64,000 nt of DNA from NCBI RefSeq assembly GCF_042100115.1, contig NC_091275.1, positions 3,100,001-3,164,000 of the forward strand, in the 5' to 3' direction. Of the stretch, positions 14,306 through 26,095 are shown one piece after another. The notes beneath the pieces were generated by a model. That model had not been told where the DNA came from. It worked only from the letters and a program-made list of their open reading frames with translations, and ran no database searches. This DNA is from Alternaria dauci (taxonomy: Eukaryota > Ascomycota > Dothideomycetes > Pleosporales > Pleosporaceae). The position numbers were made by a program, and so were the translations under genes. Every line of letters starts with the position of its first letter. The first letter of the stretch is position 1.

Positions 14306-15265
14306 CTAAGCGTTCAGCGAGACGTTTTGCAGCTTGTTGGCTAGGTCCTCGTTTTGTTGCTTCATGGCCTGCTCCTGGAGGAACTGAGCGTACCGTGACT
14401 TGGGGTTGTGGATGCCGCACTCGGTCTTCGCCTTGCCCTTCCAGCGTCCTGATCGCTCGTCCTCTCCTGCGGCTACTGGCTGGGTAGAGTGCCAGTCACC
14501 AACACTCTTGTAGCCCCGGTTGAGAAGGTCATTGTATGGGACGTCGTTGGCGTCGACGTATTCTTTGACCTGGGCAAAGCTCCAGTTGGCTAGAGGGTTG
14601 ATCTTGATAAGGCCAGCCTCGTCAACCTCGACAATGTCGAGATCTCCTCGCTTTCCACCTTGGCTGCGTCGGCGACCAGTCAAGACGGCCTTGACTTGAA
14701 GGTCAGAGTAGGCACGCTCAGCAGGCTCTACCTTGGCGACGTAGTCGTAGAGTTCGTCGTTGGTTTCCCAGAGCTTGTCGCCATGCTTGGCAGTGAAGTC
14801 GTTGACAGTGTCGCAGCCAGCAGGCTTGTAGACGTGGACCGGTGTTCCGTATCGCCTCCTTACTCGGTCGACGAGGGCATATGTTTCATCGAAGTGGTAT
14901 AGTGTGTCCAAGAAGATCAAGTCGATGTTGTGCTTCAATGGTCCATCAAGCTTCGAAAGCATGTCCACAGTGACAAGGCCAGTAAGTCCAAAGGCGGTAG
15001 TCTGGAATAGTCCAGGGAGAGATGTGATGCACCATCGGAGGATGTCTACCTCAGTCAATCTATGAAGCTTTCCAACAACGAATCACTGCCACATACCTTG
15101 GGGCTCAAGCTTTTGCAACTGTGCGTTGATGAACTTCAAGTGAGGCTTTGTGAAGTAAACTTCAGGCAGACTCTCCTGGCTGGACTCTGCTGAAGCATAA
15201 CCCGACTCCTCACGGAGTGTAGGCTGCTTGAAAGAGTCTACACTCGCAAATAGTGGTGACGACAT
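14306..15265 (-). CDS. MET16: Phosphoadenylyl-sulfate (PAPS) reductase
   Basis: Reduces PAPS to sulfite using thioredoxin, the step after APS activation and phosphorylation. Exons 15265-15097 and 15045-14306 (donor GTATGT, acceptor GTCTAC read on plus) give 302 residues. The PAPS-reductase core is plain: ILRWCITSLPGLFQTTAFGL, the nucleotide loop region LDTLYHFDETY, VYKPAGCD, and the C-terminal catalytic KTECGIH with its cysteine. No thioredoxin domain is fused, as is usual in fungi. Start chosen at ATG 15265 (MSSPLFASVDSF). It stands head-to-tail with MET3; the linkage of these two genes is also known from Aspergillus nidulans (sA and sC), so it is probably ancestral. Confidence 0.96.
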
Positions 15266-16881
15266 TTTCAAGGTGGCGTGGCGGGAGTTTGGGGTATGAC
15301 AAGCACGTGCCGTGAAACCAAAAGCAAAGATGTATTTGTGGTTTGGTGTATAATGGGGGTTCCCCGAAAGAGACTGCTATTATCAATCGTTTGGATCTGG
15401 AGGTGGAAAGAGGGAGAGCGCCCACGGTCTGGAGTATATATTGGGCGCCGCCATCGGACTCGCTTTGTAACCCTTCTCCGCAAGGTGCGATAGTTTGGGG
15501 TGAAGACGTGCGATCACGCAATTCGCGCTAGTACGTGGTGGAGCAAAACTCTTCCTGCCAGCCTTATGTAAGGCAGTCTCGCCAATCATCCGGCGGCAGC
15601 AGACGTTTTGCTAGACGTGAGGCTCGGACGGCGTCTATGCTCATGGCGTCTGCGGCTGTGCGTTGGTTGGAAATCGCCCGATGGCGTTGAGGTTTGTCAT
15701 CATCGTCATCGCGTCGACGTTTGCCGGACAATGCAAAGGGTTGAAGTCATAATGATCTGGCTTTGGCCGACGGACTAGGCGGGCGGACGAGCTGTCTGGT
15801 GGCCAATCTCAGAATGCGATCCTGTCTCATCTTGACCCTCTCTTGATGTCTGTCTTTGTTGGCAATATGGAGTCGGTGGAGGCCTCGGTCCATCGGCAAG
15901 CGCCGGGCGATCGCGTCCGGGCCTCCGCGCAAAAGACTTGCGACACGCATCAGGATTTTCTACATAATCATCGATTAGTGCGAGTTGTTGTGGAACGGCA
16001 ATTACAGAATTTACCTATAGCTGTCCATGCATGAGGCTGAAGAGCTCCAGCCTTCTACACGACTCGGTGCACCCTGTCGCCAGGTCGCGCGGATTGTCCC
16101 GGATGCGCCGTCTATTCTTTTCATCTTCGACACGTCGCTGTGGTCCTTTTCTGAGTAGTCATTCGAGGCAAAATGCGACGCATTCTTATCTGTGCGCTTT
16201 GTGGCGAGTTGTTGTCGTGAATGTGGCGGATGTCACAGCGGGGTGGTTGCTGTCTTAACCGATTCGGCCTTGACACACTAACTGCCCCGCGGCTAACCGG
16301 TAAGGTTTGCAGCTTTGCATCAATTGGGTGGATTGTTGCCGCTCTCAGCAATTGTACATTGTTGTACAGCCATGCTACTAGGAAGTTGTTACACTAATCC
16401 GAGCAGTTCAGCTGCGTAGATGCGAGAAGGTCATCTACAGTTGTTGTTCAGGTATGGTCGCGGAGACCATGACATGCCGTCAACCCTTGTCCGGACGTTT
16501 TTGGTGGACTGGTGTTTTGTTGTTTCTGTCGTGTCGCTTGCATTACTGCGCTCAACCTCAAGCCCTTCCATTGCTCCATCTTCATTCTCATGCCCCGACT
16601 TCGTAAATCATCGTCGACTGCATATGACCGTAGTCTGTGCCGCCGCTACGATAAATTTCATCACTGTCATACAACCACATATTCATCATACAATCAACCG
16701 TTCCCCAAAGCTCAAAACCAATGATTATCGCGACACAGTAGGCCTCCCAGGAACCCGAAAAAGCGACTTTATACTCTCGTGGAACCACGTATTCATCATT
16801 TCATCAACATCATAGACCCATCATACAACCCCATATCCATCATTTCATCAACATCACAGACACATCAACCATCACACCCCC
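15266..16881. other. Intergenic 1.6 kb, MET16 promoter side
   Basis: MET16 promoter and the 3' flank of the amidohydrolase gene. Short ORFs exist on both strands but none has family resemblance, intron-supported structure or codon bias. Pyrimidine-rich runs occur near 16560 and 16680-16900. Confidence 0.45.
15304..15309. promoter_or_regulatory. CACGTG palindrome upstream of MET16
   Basis: A perfect CACGTG E-box stands 39 bp before the MET16 start. In yeast this is the Cbf1 site that drives MET16; a role here is inference only, and the closeness to the start codon is unusual. Confidence 0.3.
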
Positions 16882-18371
16882 CTACTTCCCCATCCCCTCC
16901 AACACCCCAATCCGCCCCCTCCACAACTCCCTCGCATTCTCCCAAAACACCATCTCCTTCTCCTCGAACCCCAACTCGCCCGACCACGCCAGCCCATCAA
17001 TATTCGCATCCACATCCCAAAACCCAATGCCATACGGATAATCCGTGCCAAACACCATCTGCCGAATCGGAACGCCCATGCTGTCCGTTAACCCCTTGAT
17101 CTGGTTCGGCCACACGGGTCCCGCGCTGTCGTACCAGAAGCGCGATTTGTAGGCTTCGCTCGCGGCCGCGGTGATGTCGGGGAAGCCGAGCAGGAAGCGG
17201 GTCGAGATGTCCGGGAAGGCGCCTGCGCCGTGGGAGATGCGGAAGTGCAGGGTGGGGTGGGTGATGATGGTGGAAGAGGCGGTTAGGCTGGAGATTGCGC
17301 GGGCGGTTTCGAAGTAGAATTCTCCGAGACCGGAACGGAGAGGGGCTGTGGTAGGTAGGTTTTTGATCAGTAAAGGGGGGTTTTGTTTTCCCGATGCTGT
17401 GGGAGTTTTGGAGGAAGGGGAAAGTTGACGGACAAACTTACAAGGGTTAGAATTTATCAATCGGCCATCGTCGAGCTTGATAATGGGTTCCGTTGGATGC
17501 ACAAAAACAACTTCCTTACCATCTCCTCCAGCTTTCCTCGCTCTCTCCTCAAGAAACGTCCACAGCGGATCGAAAACCGGATCCCCTGGATACAACCCTT
17601 CATGATTCGTCAACACGCCCACGCCCACCGGCAATCTCCCCACCATGCCAAACACGCGCTTCAACTCCGTAATCGACTCCTGCACATGCGGCAACGGCAT
17701 AATCGCCATCCAACTGAACCTCTCAGGGTAGATGCGGCACAGTTCCGCAACAAAGGAATTGAGTAAGCGGGCGAGGGCAAGCGTCTTCTTTTTCCGTAGT
17801 GCCTCGTCTGTCTCGGTTAGGAAGGCATTGGCTTGGGGCGTGGAGACACAGAGTATGGAATGTGCGATGTGGTGGTCGCTCATGAAGCGGAGGTGGGATG
17901 ATATGTTCCAGGAGGGTGTTGCGCGGCCTGCGGCGTTTAGTTCGAGGGCACGGAACCAGTCTGGGATGGGGCTGTAAGTTTTCTCAGTAAGTTTTCATTC
18001 GCATAGTCTGTTAGAGTGGCTTTGGACTGGATATGGACTCACTGTGTATGTGTATCGACTCTTGTCGAAGTCGAAAAGTCAAAGTCTTGCAGGTCCACTA
18101 CATTACTGGCAAGCGAAGCGATACTAGCGATGGCGTCTTTGGCAAAGGGTAATACGGTAAGATCGATGCCGTCTACATATGCTTCGTATTGTATCTGCAC
18201 CCAGAGTTTGTTCTCGTCATGCTGTATATCGTTCGACGGCGTTAGATACGGTTTCCCATAAGGGTATTCCTTCATTGTGTTAGTCATACTGTTCTGGAAT
18301 AGAAGACACGGGGTAGACTAGAGCTTCAATCCTCTTTTGTCATTACTCACCATCCTTTCGCTAGACGACAT
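16882..18371 (-). CDS. Amidohydrolase-2 family protein (ACMSD-like decarboxylase/hydrolase)
   Basis: Metal-dependent TIM-barrel enzyme of the aminocarboxymuconate-semialdehyde/2,3-dihydroxybenzoate decarboxylase group; the exact substrate cannot be told. Exons 18371-18351, 18293-18043, 17971-17442 and 17345-16882 give 421 residues. Splicing joins VDTHT to HPIPDWFRALE, rebuilding the N-terminal HxH metal motif across intron 2, which supports the model. Further signatures are LPHVQESITEL, a central HPT, RISHGAGAFPDISTRF (metal His region) and VFGTDYPYG with the catalytic Asp. Intron 3 is 96 bp, a multiple of three without stops, so retention would also be translatable. No signal peptide, so probably cytosolic. 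Its neighbours give no pathway clue. Confidence 0.85.
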
Positions 18372-18857
18372 TCTGATGTGGGGAAAGACGTTGATAACGC
18401 TAGCGCTTGTGGTGGTTATGATGCAGGCTACCCCACACGTCAGTAAGAACAAAGAAGTTCGCATATCTGACAGCTGCAGCTCAACTCACAGTCTTGCCCG
18501 TACAACGTTTATTATGGTCCGCAGATCTTTGCACGCGGCCACAATCTTTGTTGTTGTTGTCGTTGGATCAGTCAGTTTAGCTCCATGTAACTAGTCCACG
18601 CATGTGCGGGGAGCCGCCACCCAAGGAAGTCGCACCCGTACCTTGTGCTCTGCTACTTCCTAGCTGTTTCTAGAACTAAAGATGCATACTAGATTCATTT
18701 AGCTTAGTAGACAGGGCGATGCATCGGAACTACTCCTGCACAAGACAGACGTCGCCCGAGACGATGCGCAAACATCCGCAACAACACAACAAGTCACATT
18801 GAGAAGGAACAAAGAAAAAAAGCAACAAGAAAACCCACTAACCCCTCACTTACCGCA
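18372..18857. other. Intergenic
   Basis: Promoter side of the amidohydrolase gene and 3' end of the catalase-related gene. No coding signal. Confidence 0.45.
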
Positions 18858-20162
18858 CTACCCAACCTCGGCCGTAGTAACAGCACTCTGATACTTGACC
18901 TGCACCTGCGGCGCCTCGTCCCCCATCCCAGGCACCTCCCCCAACCCCCCCGGCTCCACATAATCCCCCTCCTCATACCCATTAACCTTCAGCCTCAACT
19001 TCCTACTCTCCGCATACACAACCCTGCGCATCCTATTCGTGCTTCCGAGCGGCTGATGCGTCTTCAATCCATGCCAAGTATTCACCGTAATCCGATCATC
19101 CCACCACGTCCTAAACGCCGGTCTCCACGAGTCCTGTGGCGGAAACACAACCGTCGCAACAGCCTCAAACGGATATTTTTTCATATCCCATTCGATTCCG
19201 ATGTCGTCGACGGGCTGCTCGGTGAGATCTTGTAGGAGCTGTGCACAAAAGGTGTAAGAGATTGTGTTGTGGAGGTGGTGTGTGCGCAAGGTTTGGGAGA
19301 GAACGTTGATAGGATCCGTGTCCTTGATTTGTGTATCTGACAGCGATTTTTGGAAGTCGCTGAGCGGAAAGACGCCGTATTTGGCTACGTAGGGACCGTG
19401 GCGGTACGCGGATTGCGAGTACTCTGGCATAGCGACGAGATGCTGTCGTGGCAATTGTCCACCGAGAGTGGCAACATCTGCGTCTACTCTTTTGCTCTGC
19501 TCGTTGGCAAAGGCGGGCAGATCGTTCCAGTTGCGTTCGAGGGCGTCGGCGATGTCAAACGTAGTTTGTGGGTCGCGCAGCTCGAGGACGGGGTAATTGT
19601 TGAAGGTCCAGTCTTGTGTGTTTTTGTCTGGGCCCTCCTTCCAGAGCTTTTCGCCCTCGATGCCGAAGATTTTCATGCCGATGCCGCGTGGGGCGGGGAG
19701 GTTGTCAGGCAGGATTTTGGGGGTGAGAGAGGAGTAGCGCATGATTACATCGTAGGTGCCGGGTTTGGAGAACATGCCTTGGGCGAGGTGCTCGGGGAGG
19801 TTGTCGTGGACTGTGAATTTGCCTATGACGCACTGTGTTTGGGGTTAGCATGTGAGTTGCTTGAAGAAGTACAAAAGGAGACTTACACCCTGGGTCTTTA
19901 AATGCGTGCCTCGAAGACAATGCATGTGCTCGTTAAAGTTCATCATCTGGAAACGACTGAACTGAGCAGACACCTGCTTAATCTTTTCCTCTTCGTCATC
20001 TGGTATGTTTTCAACACCTGGCGCATCCCATTTGATGTATGTCCCTGGGGCCTTTTTGTCCTGTCCGCCCGCTTTGACGGTACCGCTAGCCACCTTGCCG
20101 TTATGGATGTTTTCGATCCGATGATAGCCCATGGGGCACGTTTCAATCTTAGCCCCACTCAT
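18858..20162 (-). CDS. Catalase-related heme-fold protein
   Basis: Member of the catalase-like superfamily (small, srpA-type), expected to bind heme and act on peroxides or peroxy compounds; activity is inferred. Exons 20162-19887 and 19832-18858 give 416 residues, shorter than the classical catalases (500 or more). Recognisable pieces are HLAQGMFSKPGTYDVIMRYS, PAPRGIGMKIFGIEGEKLW, FNNYPVLELRDPQTTFDI and, near the end, NRMRRVVYAESRKLR. No signal peptide or peroxisomal SKL-type end (it ends TTAEVG). The intron has a GTAAGT donor and CACAG acceptor in phase 0. The start at MSGAKIETCPMGYHRIENIH is the first ATG in the frame. Confidence 0.85.
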
Positions 20163-20787
20163 GTTGATGAAGCAGTGATAAGGTCCTGCCTAATGCTTGA
20201 GAACGGACGACAGTCTACTTAAGCCACCAGCGTAGTCCTCGTAGCGACCCCGCAATGGGTAGCATCTAGCTTCCGCCTCCCCGACAATTTCGACTTCTCC
20301 ATTTCAGTCTGGACGAGATGGCTTTGGCTCATGCGGGGTAGCACATGAATGATTCCAGTTCTTTGATGTTCGCGCGTGCCGTTGCGTAGTCGGAAGCTGC
20401 TCCGGACGGTCTTCTTGCATGCGTCGTCGATCTAGTCTGCTGAAGTTAGCCAATAAGGAGCATCGAGTTGGAGATGATGATCTCAGGTCGCATAGTCACC
20501 CGCGATTACATGTTACTGGGTTTCGTGATTTGGAAGAATAGTGCTCCGGGATTACGTGATGAGGGTGCAATTGCGTGTTCAGCAGATCAAACATTATATT
20601 AGATTGAGTAACCTTGCAGCGACAAGTGTCGAGCTGCGGGGAGCGACTGCTTATAATACTGGAAGTTGATAGACCATATACGGTGTCTTCAAGCTTCTAC
20701 AGCCAAGACTGAGAATAGGCGAAGGCCGAAGTTGAATGCACGGTGCGGCAGCCCAGTGCAATGGCGAAGCGAACATAGTCAACAAGA
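20163..20787. other. Intergenic
   Basis: Promoter of the catalase-related gene and 3' flank of the LysM gene. Nothing further recognised. Confidence 0.45.
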
Positions 20788-21458
20788 TTATGCGATAACT
20801 CCAACGCAGACGTAAGTGTTTGCCCACATGTTGGTGCAGTCGGACGAAATCGCAGGATCTAATCACACACATAACGTCAGCCATCAAGTCCGAGTCAATT
20901 TCCAAGATGCAAGATACTCACTCCACTCCACAATGCTGGCCTGTGTAACTTCATACTCCCGCTGCAGAAACGGGCAGTTCTCGCCGGGCTGCACGAGATG
21001 GAACGTGTCACAGTTGCCGACCATGCCATCTTGGATAGGCGTGGGCGTCTCGATTCCGTTCGGGGGCGCGACAGGCGTGGGCGTGTGTCCGACGACGGAA
21101 ACACAGGCGTAAGCGTCGGCAAGCAGGTTGGTGCAGGTCTCATCGATCCCAGTGTTCCAGGAGAGGAGCTCGTCGAGAGTGATGCCGTTGGCGCTGGCGA
21201 CGGTGACGCAGAAGTCGCCGGGCTGCACGAGGGCGTATGCATCGCAGATGGGTACGACGCCTGGCTGGAGAGGAGAAGGGATAGTAGTGTCTGGAAGAGA
21301 GTAAGTTGGTATTCGCATATATCGCTTTCATCGCCTAGCGAGGACTTACCGCTGATGGGCGGAGTGATGGTCGCGTTGGCCAGGACGGGGTCAGAAGGCT
21401 GCAGGGGAGCAGCGACGGCCGCACCGGCGAGAAGCAAGCTGGACAAAAAGAATGACAT
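20788..21458 (-). CDS. Secreted protein with two LysM domains (candidate chitin-binding effector)
   Basis: Extracellular protein expected to bind chitin or related N-acetylglucosamine polymers. Exons 21458-21350, 21290-20922 and 20858-20788 give 182 residues. The signal peptide MSFFLSSLLLAGAAVAAPLQ is clear. LysM 1 starts CDAYALVQPGDFC and ends ACVSV; LysM 2 starts CDTFHLVQPGENCPF and ends VCVGVIA. The third exon was found because the second domain broke off at IVEW: splicing restores NPAISSDCTNMWANTYVCVG, which matches the first domain's layout. Only LysM domains and short Pro/Thr linkers are present and there is no hydrolase, the architecture of fungal LysM effectors. Whether it acts on a host cannot be told from the sequence. 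Confidence 0.9.
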
Positions 21459-22553
21459 GGTCGGATTTGGATAAACGAATGGAGTTGTGCGGTTGGGAAT
21501 GTTAGGTGGTCTTGGATATCGTATTCCCCCGGGGCAAGGTCACTCTTATGTACCTGTGAAGACAGGCCCGACACATCGTCTTACGATAGGCTACAGCCCC
21601 TGAACTAGACTGGGCCATGATTCTGTACCTGGTGTTTGGTATCATGGCATCGGAAAGTGCTCGGCGCTGCTGCGGTCCACGGGTGTAAGACGGTCGAGCA
21701 ATGATATCGAGGCACTAGGCCCACATATTTTCTCATCCGAATCGAGAGGGAATTGCTGTAGTATTGGATGCAGGTTTGTGGGATGGGAATAAGAAAAGCA
21801 TGAACTTGGACCCGAGTTGTATATCCAGCCTTGAATTGGACGGCATGCTTGTAGCTGACCAGCGCAGATGTCTAGGCAAGTGATTTGAACGGCATGACGT
21901 ATGGGGCTCAGCGAAGTGAAATGAACATGTGCAAGTAAGCGCTTACTACTGCCGACTGTCCGGGCAACGTAAGGTATATTACCTGGTGAGCTGACAAGAG
22001 CCGCAAATGAGAGACCAAGAAGGTCCAGCTTGGCGGGAATCTATAACAGGCCGCGAGTCGGGTGCTTGTTTGTGAAGCTGCAGAAAGACTGGAGTCTCTC
22101 GAAGATGCATGTGGACCGTTGGATTGCTTACCGGCCTAGCATCCGACTAGTGCGCATGCGACAACCGACTAGAAGACGCGAAGTAGATCTCTGATGGTGT
22201 TCGGTTGGTTTGGAAGGACAGGCTTCGGGCAAGGTGCTGGTCCATGCTCTTGCAGAGTCCGTGGTGAGGACGAGGTGGGACGGCAAAGTGTGGCTTCGAG
22301 ATGAGGAAGCGACTAGAATGCCATGTGCAGCATTCCATGCGATGTGTTATTCCAGAAGCTCTAGCCATGATTGCCAGTAGTTCACGTCGAGTGTGGAGTG
22401 TATGCATGCACGTGCGTTGAGATGCCAGCACCTTCTCCAGACCACCGCGTCGGGCCAGCTAGCCCCGCCATTGACGACGGCCTCTTGCGCAACCTACCCT
22501 CGCCCAGCTACGCATATCACACCCCCTCGCACGCAACCCACACGCCGCCCACG
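21459..22553. other. Intergenic, LysM gene and SNX3 promoters
   Basis: Divergent promoter region of the LysM gene (minus) and SNX3 (plus). An in-frame extension upstream of SNX3 reaches back to 22371 but is low-complexity and probably 5' leader. No other feature seen. Confidence 0.45.
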
Positions 22554-23188
22554 ATGCAGTCGCTCCCCGATGCGCGATCGCAAAGCTTCGAGGAGCTCTA
22601 CGGCCCTCCCGAGAACTTTCTCGAGATCGAGGTAGGCGCGCCACAAGCTCCCTCCCCTGCCCCGGTCCTGTCCCGCAGCCTTGCTCACAAATGTCGCGTG
22701 CACAGGTCCGAAACCCAATGACCCATGGTGAGTTGTTATCGCGAGGAAAGGAGATGCAGCACACAAAGCAAAGAAGCGTTGGCGACTAATATGCGCTGCA
22801 ACAACCAGGTGTCGGCCGTGGCATGTACACGACGTACGAAATCGTAATGCGAACCAACATCCCCGCCTTCAAGCTCAAGTCGTCGACAGTCCGCCGTCGA
22901 TACAGCGAATTCGAAGCTTTCCGCGACATCCTCGAGCGCGAATCCGCGCGCGTCACAATACCCCCGCTGCCGGGCAAGGTCCTGACGAACCGCTTCTCCG
23001 ACGACGTGATTGAGCACCGGCGCGAGGGGCTGCAGCGGTTCCTGCAGATTGTCGTGGGCCATCCGCTGCTGCAGACAGGCAGCAAGGTGCTGGCGGCATT
23101 CGTACAGGGTGCGTGTGCATATCAGAGGCTGGGGAAAATCAATGACTGACGACTGGCAGATCCAAACTGGGACAGACACGCATGGTAG
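22554..23188 (+). CDS. SNX3: Sorting nexin 3 (PX-domain retromer cargo adaptor)
   Basis: Endosomal PX-domain protein that binds phosphatidylinositol 3-phosphate and works with retromer in recycling to the Golgi (Grd19 in yeast). Exons 22554-22631, 22706-22727, 22809-23108 and 23160-23188 give 142 residues, the family's normal size. Motifs include [39 protein letters not shown], the phosphoinositide-binding [27 protein letters not shown] and the conserved end DPNWDRHAW. The 22-bp second exon and the last exon were placed from these conserved words. The start [17 protein letters not shown] is the conserved one; an upstream in-frame ATG would add a disordered leader. Confidence 0.95.
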
Positions 23189-23690
23189 ACTGGCCCGAGT
23201 ACGTCAAGCGCACGACTTATGACATGTTCTTGCTTGTTGCAAAGGCGCTTTCAGACGCCCACGCCGGGACACTTGATACCAGATTGTCGCATTTGCTGCG
23301 TTACGGAGCGATAGGGCGTTTTTTTCATGTCGAGATTTCAAATGGGAGGCTTAGTCTCGTGCCACGAGTAGTCACAAGGAAAATGTTAATGCTTCTTCAT
23401 CACATATCACATGTCGCGCATATCAAGCTCGATGCGAGCCCGTTCACGCACCCCCACGAGCCGCTGAGTGCGGCTAGGGGGATTGCTAACAAATTGACAT
23501 CAGCGGCGAACTGCTCCGCGCAGCGCTAGCGATGCAACAGGAAGGCGCGGGGTCTAGTCGCAAGCAAAAGTTTTGAGCTGCCGAACCATCTTAACCCTGC
23601 ATGTTCCCGACCTCGTGGCACCGGTCCATCTTCACCCCATCTTTGTAAACACAAAACTGCCATCGCGTGCAGATACTGTCTTGTCCAGCC
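23189..23690. other. Intergenic SNX3 to symporter
   Basis: SNX3 3' flank and symporter promoter. A 115-codon frame at 23182-23529 overlaps the SNX3 stop but shows no family resemblance. Confidence 0.4.
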
Positions 23691-26095
23691 ATGGCTATCC
23701 CCTCGCAACCAGCCTCCAACGCCATCATCTACCTTACCCTAGGCGCCTTCCTGTACGTCCAATGATCAGTTCGCAGAAGGAAACAAGTGGGAACGGTGCG
23801 ACTAACGTGGATGGAATAGGGTCCTGGGATGCTACGTCGCATGGCGATTGCGACACCAGTCCAAGACGGAGTGGCTGTCTAGTAACCGCACACAAAAGGG
23901 TCAGATACCGTCGCGGCGCACCAGTTGCAAACAAGATTTTCCCCTTCAAATCAACGTTGCGTGACGTTGCGCTGCCGACATGAATGCTGTTGTAGTAGGA
24001 CTTGGCTGACTTTCAGATAGGCGTACCGCTCGCTTTCAACTTCATCGCTAGTGGTGAGTGCATTCGTGCACCGAGTGTGCTTCTTTGCACATGAAAAAAA
24101 AAGGCAGCGGCAGTATCGATGTTTATCACGACCATGTTCAATGTCCGACGATGGAAAGATGCTTCGATCGCAGGCAACACGTCTTCAAGCCCAGACAAGG
24201 CTTGATTGAAATCCTCAAGGTTCGTATTGAGATCTCTCACAGAAGCCGCTTTCCATTCGCACCGCTGCAATAGAAACTCATCCCAGTTCTCCAATTGCAT
24301 GCACGTGGCATGGGAGGCGGTCTTTTGTGCGGCTACACTGCGGGCGCGAATCCAATACCAGACTTGGACGGACGACACAGGACTTTGTTCTGCGTCGCAA
24401 CTCCGAGTTCTGGTGGCGGAGAAGCTGAGAAGTACCGTAAGAACTCGATCAAGATAATACTTGCGTGAGGAACGTGCTGCCGCTACTTTCCCCCTCCCTT
24501 CTTCTTACAATTTCTCCTTTCTGATTGGTGCAAGTAGCTGACCTAGGTTTTTCAAACGCTTACAGCCCTCGGATCCGGTATTCTCTTTACGTATCCCCAG
24601 ATCGCGACGATTGCGGGTGTGCAAGGACTTTTGGTGTACGCGCTCGCTTCGTCTTTGCCGTTGTTGGTGTTTGGTGCGCTTGGGCCCATTATCAGACGGA
24701 AATGCCCTGAAGGTTTTGTCCTGACGGAGTGGACAAGGCAGCGTTATGGCGCTATTGGAGGACTGTTCCTGAGCATCTGCACGCTCATCACCATGTTCTT
24801 GTACATGGTCGCTGAGCTCTCGGCGCTCCAGCAAATCGTCACTCTGCTCACCGGACTCAACGGCCTCCCCGTTGTTATCGTCGAATGCGCCGTTACTACC
24901 ATTTACACCTGTAGGCCTCCCCAATTATCCAGGAAAATATCAACATTCCAGCTAACAACCCCAGCACTCGGCGGCTTCAAAGTCTCCTTCCTAACCGACA
25001 ACATCCAAGGCGCCATGGTCATCGGCCTCATCATCATGGGCGTCATCGCCGTCGGCGTAGAAACAGACATCGACCGCTCCCTCATCGACCAATCCGGCTA
25101 CCTCGAGCCCAGCCTCCTCGACTGGCAACTCATCTACATCCTGCCCGTCGCCATTTTGACCAACGATTTCTTTCTCTCGGGCTTCTGGATGCGCACCTTC
25201 GCTGCGCGCACAGACAAGGATCTGTGGATCGGTGTCTCGCTCGCTAGCATGGGCGTACTGGTTATCCTCACGTTACTCGGCGTTGCGGGTATGCTGGCTG
25301 CGTGGTCTGGTGCTTATACCATTGGCGATGCGGAAAACGGGTCGTTGGCTTTCTTCCTCTTGCTTGAGCGGCTACCGGCATGGGTCGTTGGCGTGGTCCT
25401 CGTCATGACCATTTCGTTGTCAACGGCTGCCTTTGATTCCTTCCAGTCTGCCATGATTAGCACGGGCAGCAACGACTTTTTTCGCAATAAGCTCAACATT
25501 TGGGTTATTCGCGCCTGTGTTGTTGCGCTGATTTTCCCCGTTGTGGTTGTGGCGCTGCGTAGTCCGGATATTTTGCGCATCTTTTTGATTAGCGATCTGG
25601 TGAGTGCGGCGGTGGTGCCGTGTCTTGTTGTGGGGTTGAGCGAGAGGTTTTATTTCTATCGTGGGTTTGACTTTGTGGTTGGCGGGTTAGGCGGGATCTT
25701 TACGATTTTCTTGTTTGGCCTGGTGTATTATGAGGGGGATGTGGGGCTTGCGGCGGATTTGTTGTTGTTGGAGGGTGGGTTGTATGCGAATGACTGGAGC
25801 GTTTTTGGTAATTATTCAAGCCCGCTGTCTTTTTGTCCGTCATGACTTGCTAATTATGTCCCTAGGTGCTTTCGTAGCAGCGCCGTTTGGAGGTTTGCTC
25901 TGGGCTTTTGCTGCATGTGCGCTTCGTATTGGCTTCTTTTGGGTCAAGGCGAGGGTTCAGGGTCGTCGTTTCGATGCGTTGGATCGACCTATTCCGCGAA
26001 CTATCGATAGACCTGGTGCTTTTGGTGAGCATGAGGGCGAGGCGGTGATCGAGCATACTACCGTAGAAAGTGGCAGTAAAGGAAGGTTTTTCTGA
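23691..26095 (+). CDS. Solute:sodium symporter family transporter, urea-permease (Dur3) type
   Basis: Plasma-membrane multi-span transporter of the SSS family, closest in feel to fungal active urea transporters; substrate inferred. Exons 23691-23752, 23820-23899, 24021-24053, 24566-24910, 24965-25807 and 25866-26095 give 530 residues, short for Dur3 proteins (about 650-700). Family words: KGVPLAFNFIASALGSGILF, YPQIATIAGVQGLLVY, CPEGFVLTEWTRQRYG, SFLTDNIQGAMVIGLI, STAAFDSFQSAMIST. About 13 hydrophobic segments are visible; the end is a hydrophilic tail GSKGRFF. Exon 3 (33 bp) sits between a 121-bp intron with tandem acceptors TTTCAG/ATAG and an unusually long 512-bp intron. Confidence 0.85.

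Noticed and set aside
19350..19901. 183-codon plus-strand frame over the catalase-related gene
   Set aside because: Lies fully on top of well-supported family sequence on the other strand.
23182..23529. 115-codon plus-strand frame overlapping the SNX3 stop
   Set aside because: No recognisable domain, overlaps the SNX3 end and its likely 3' UTR; no splice signals extend it.
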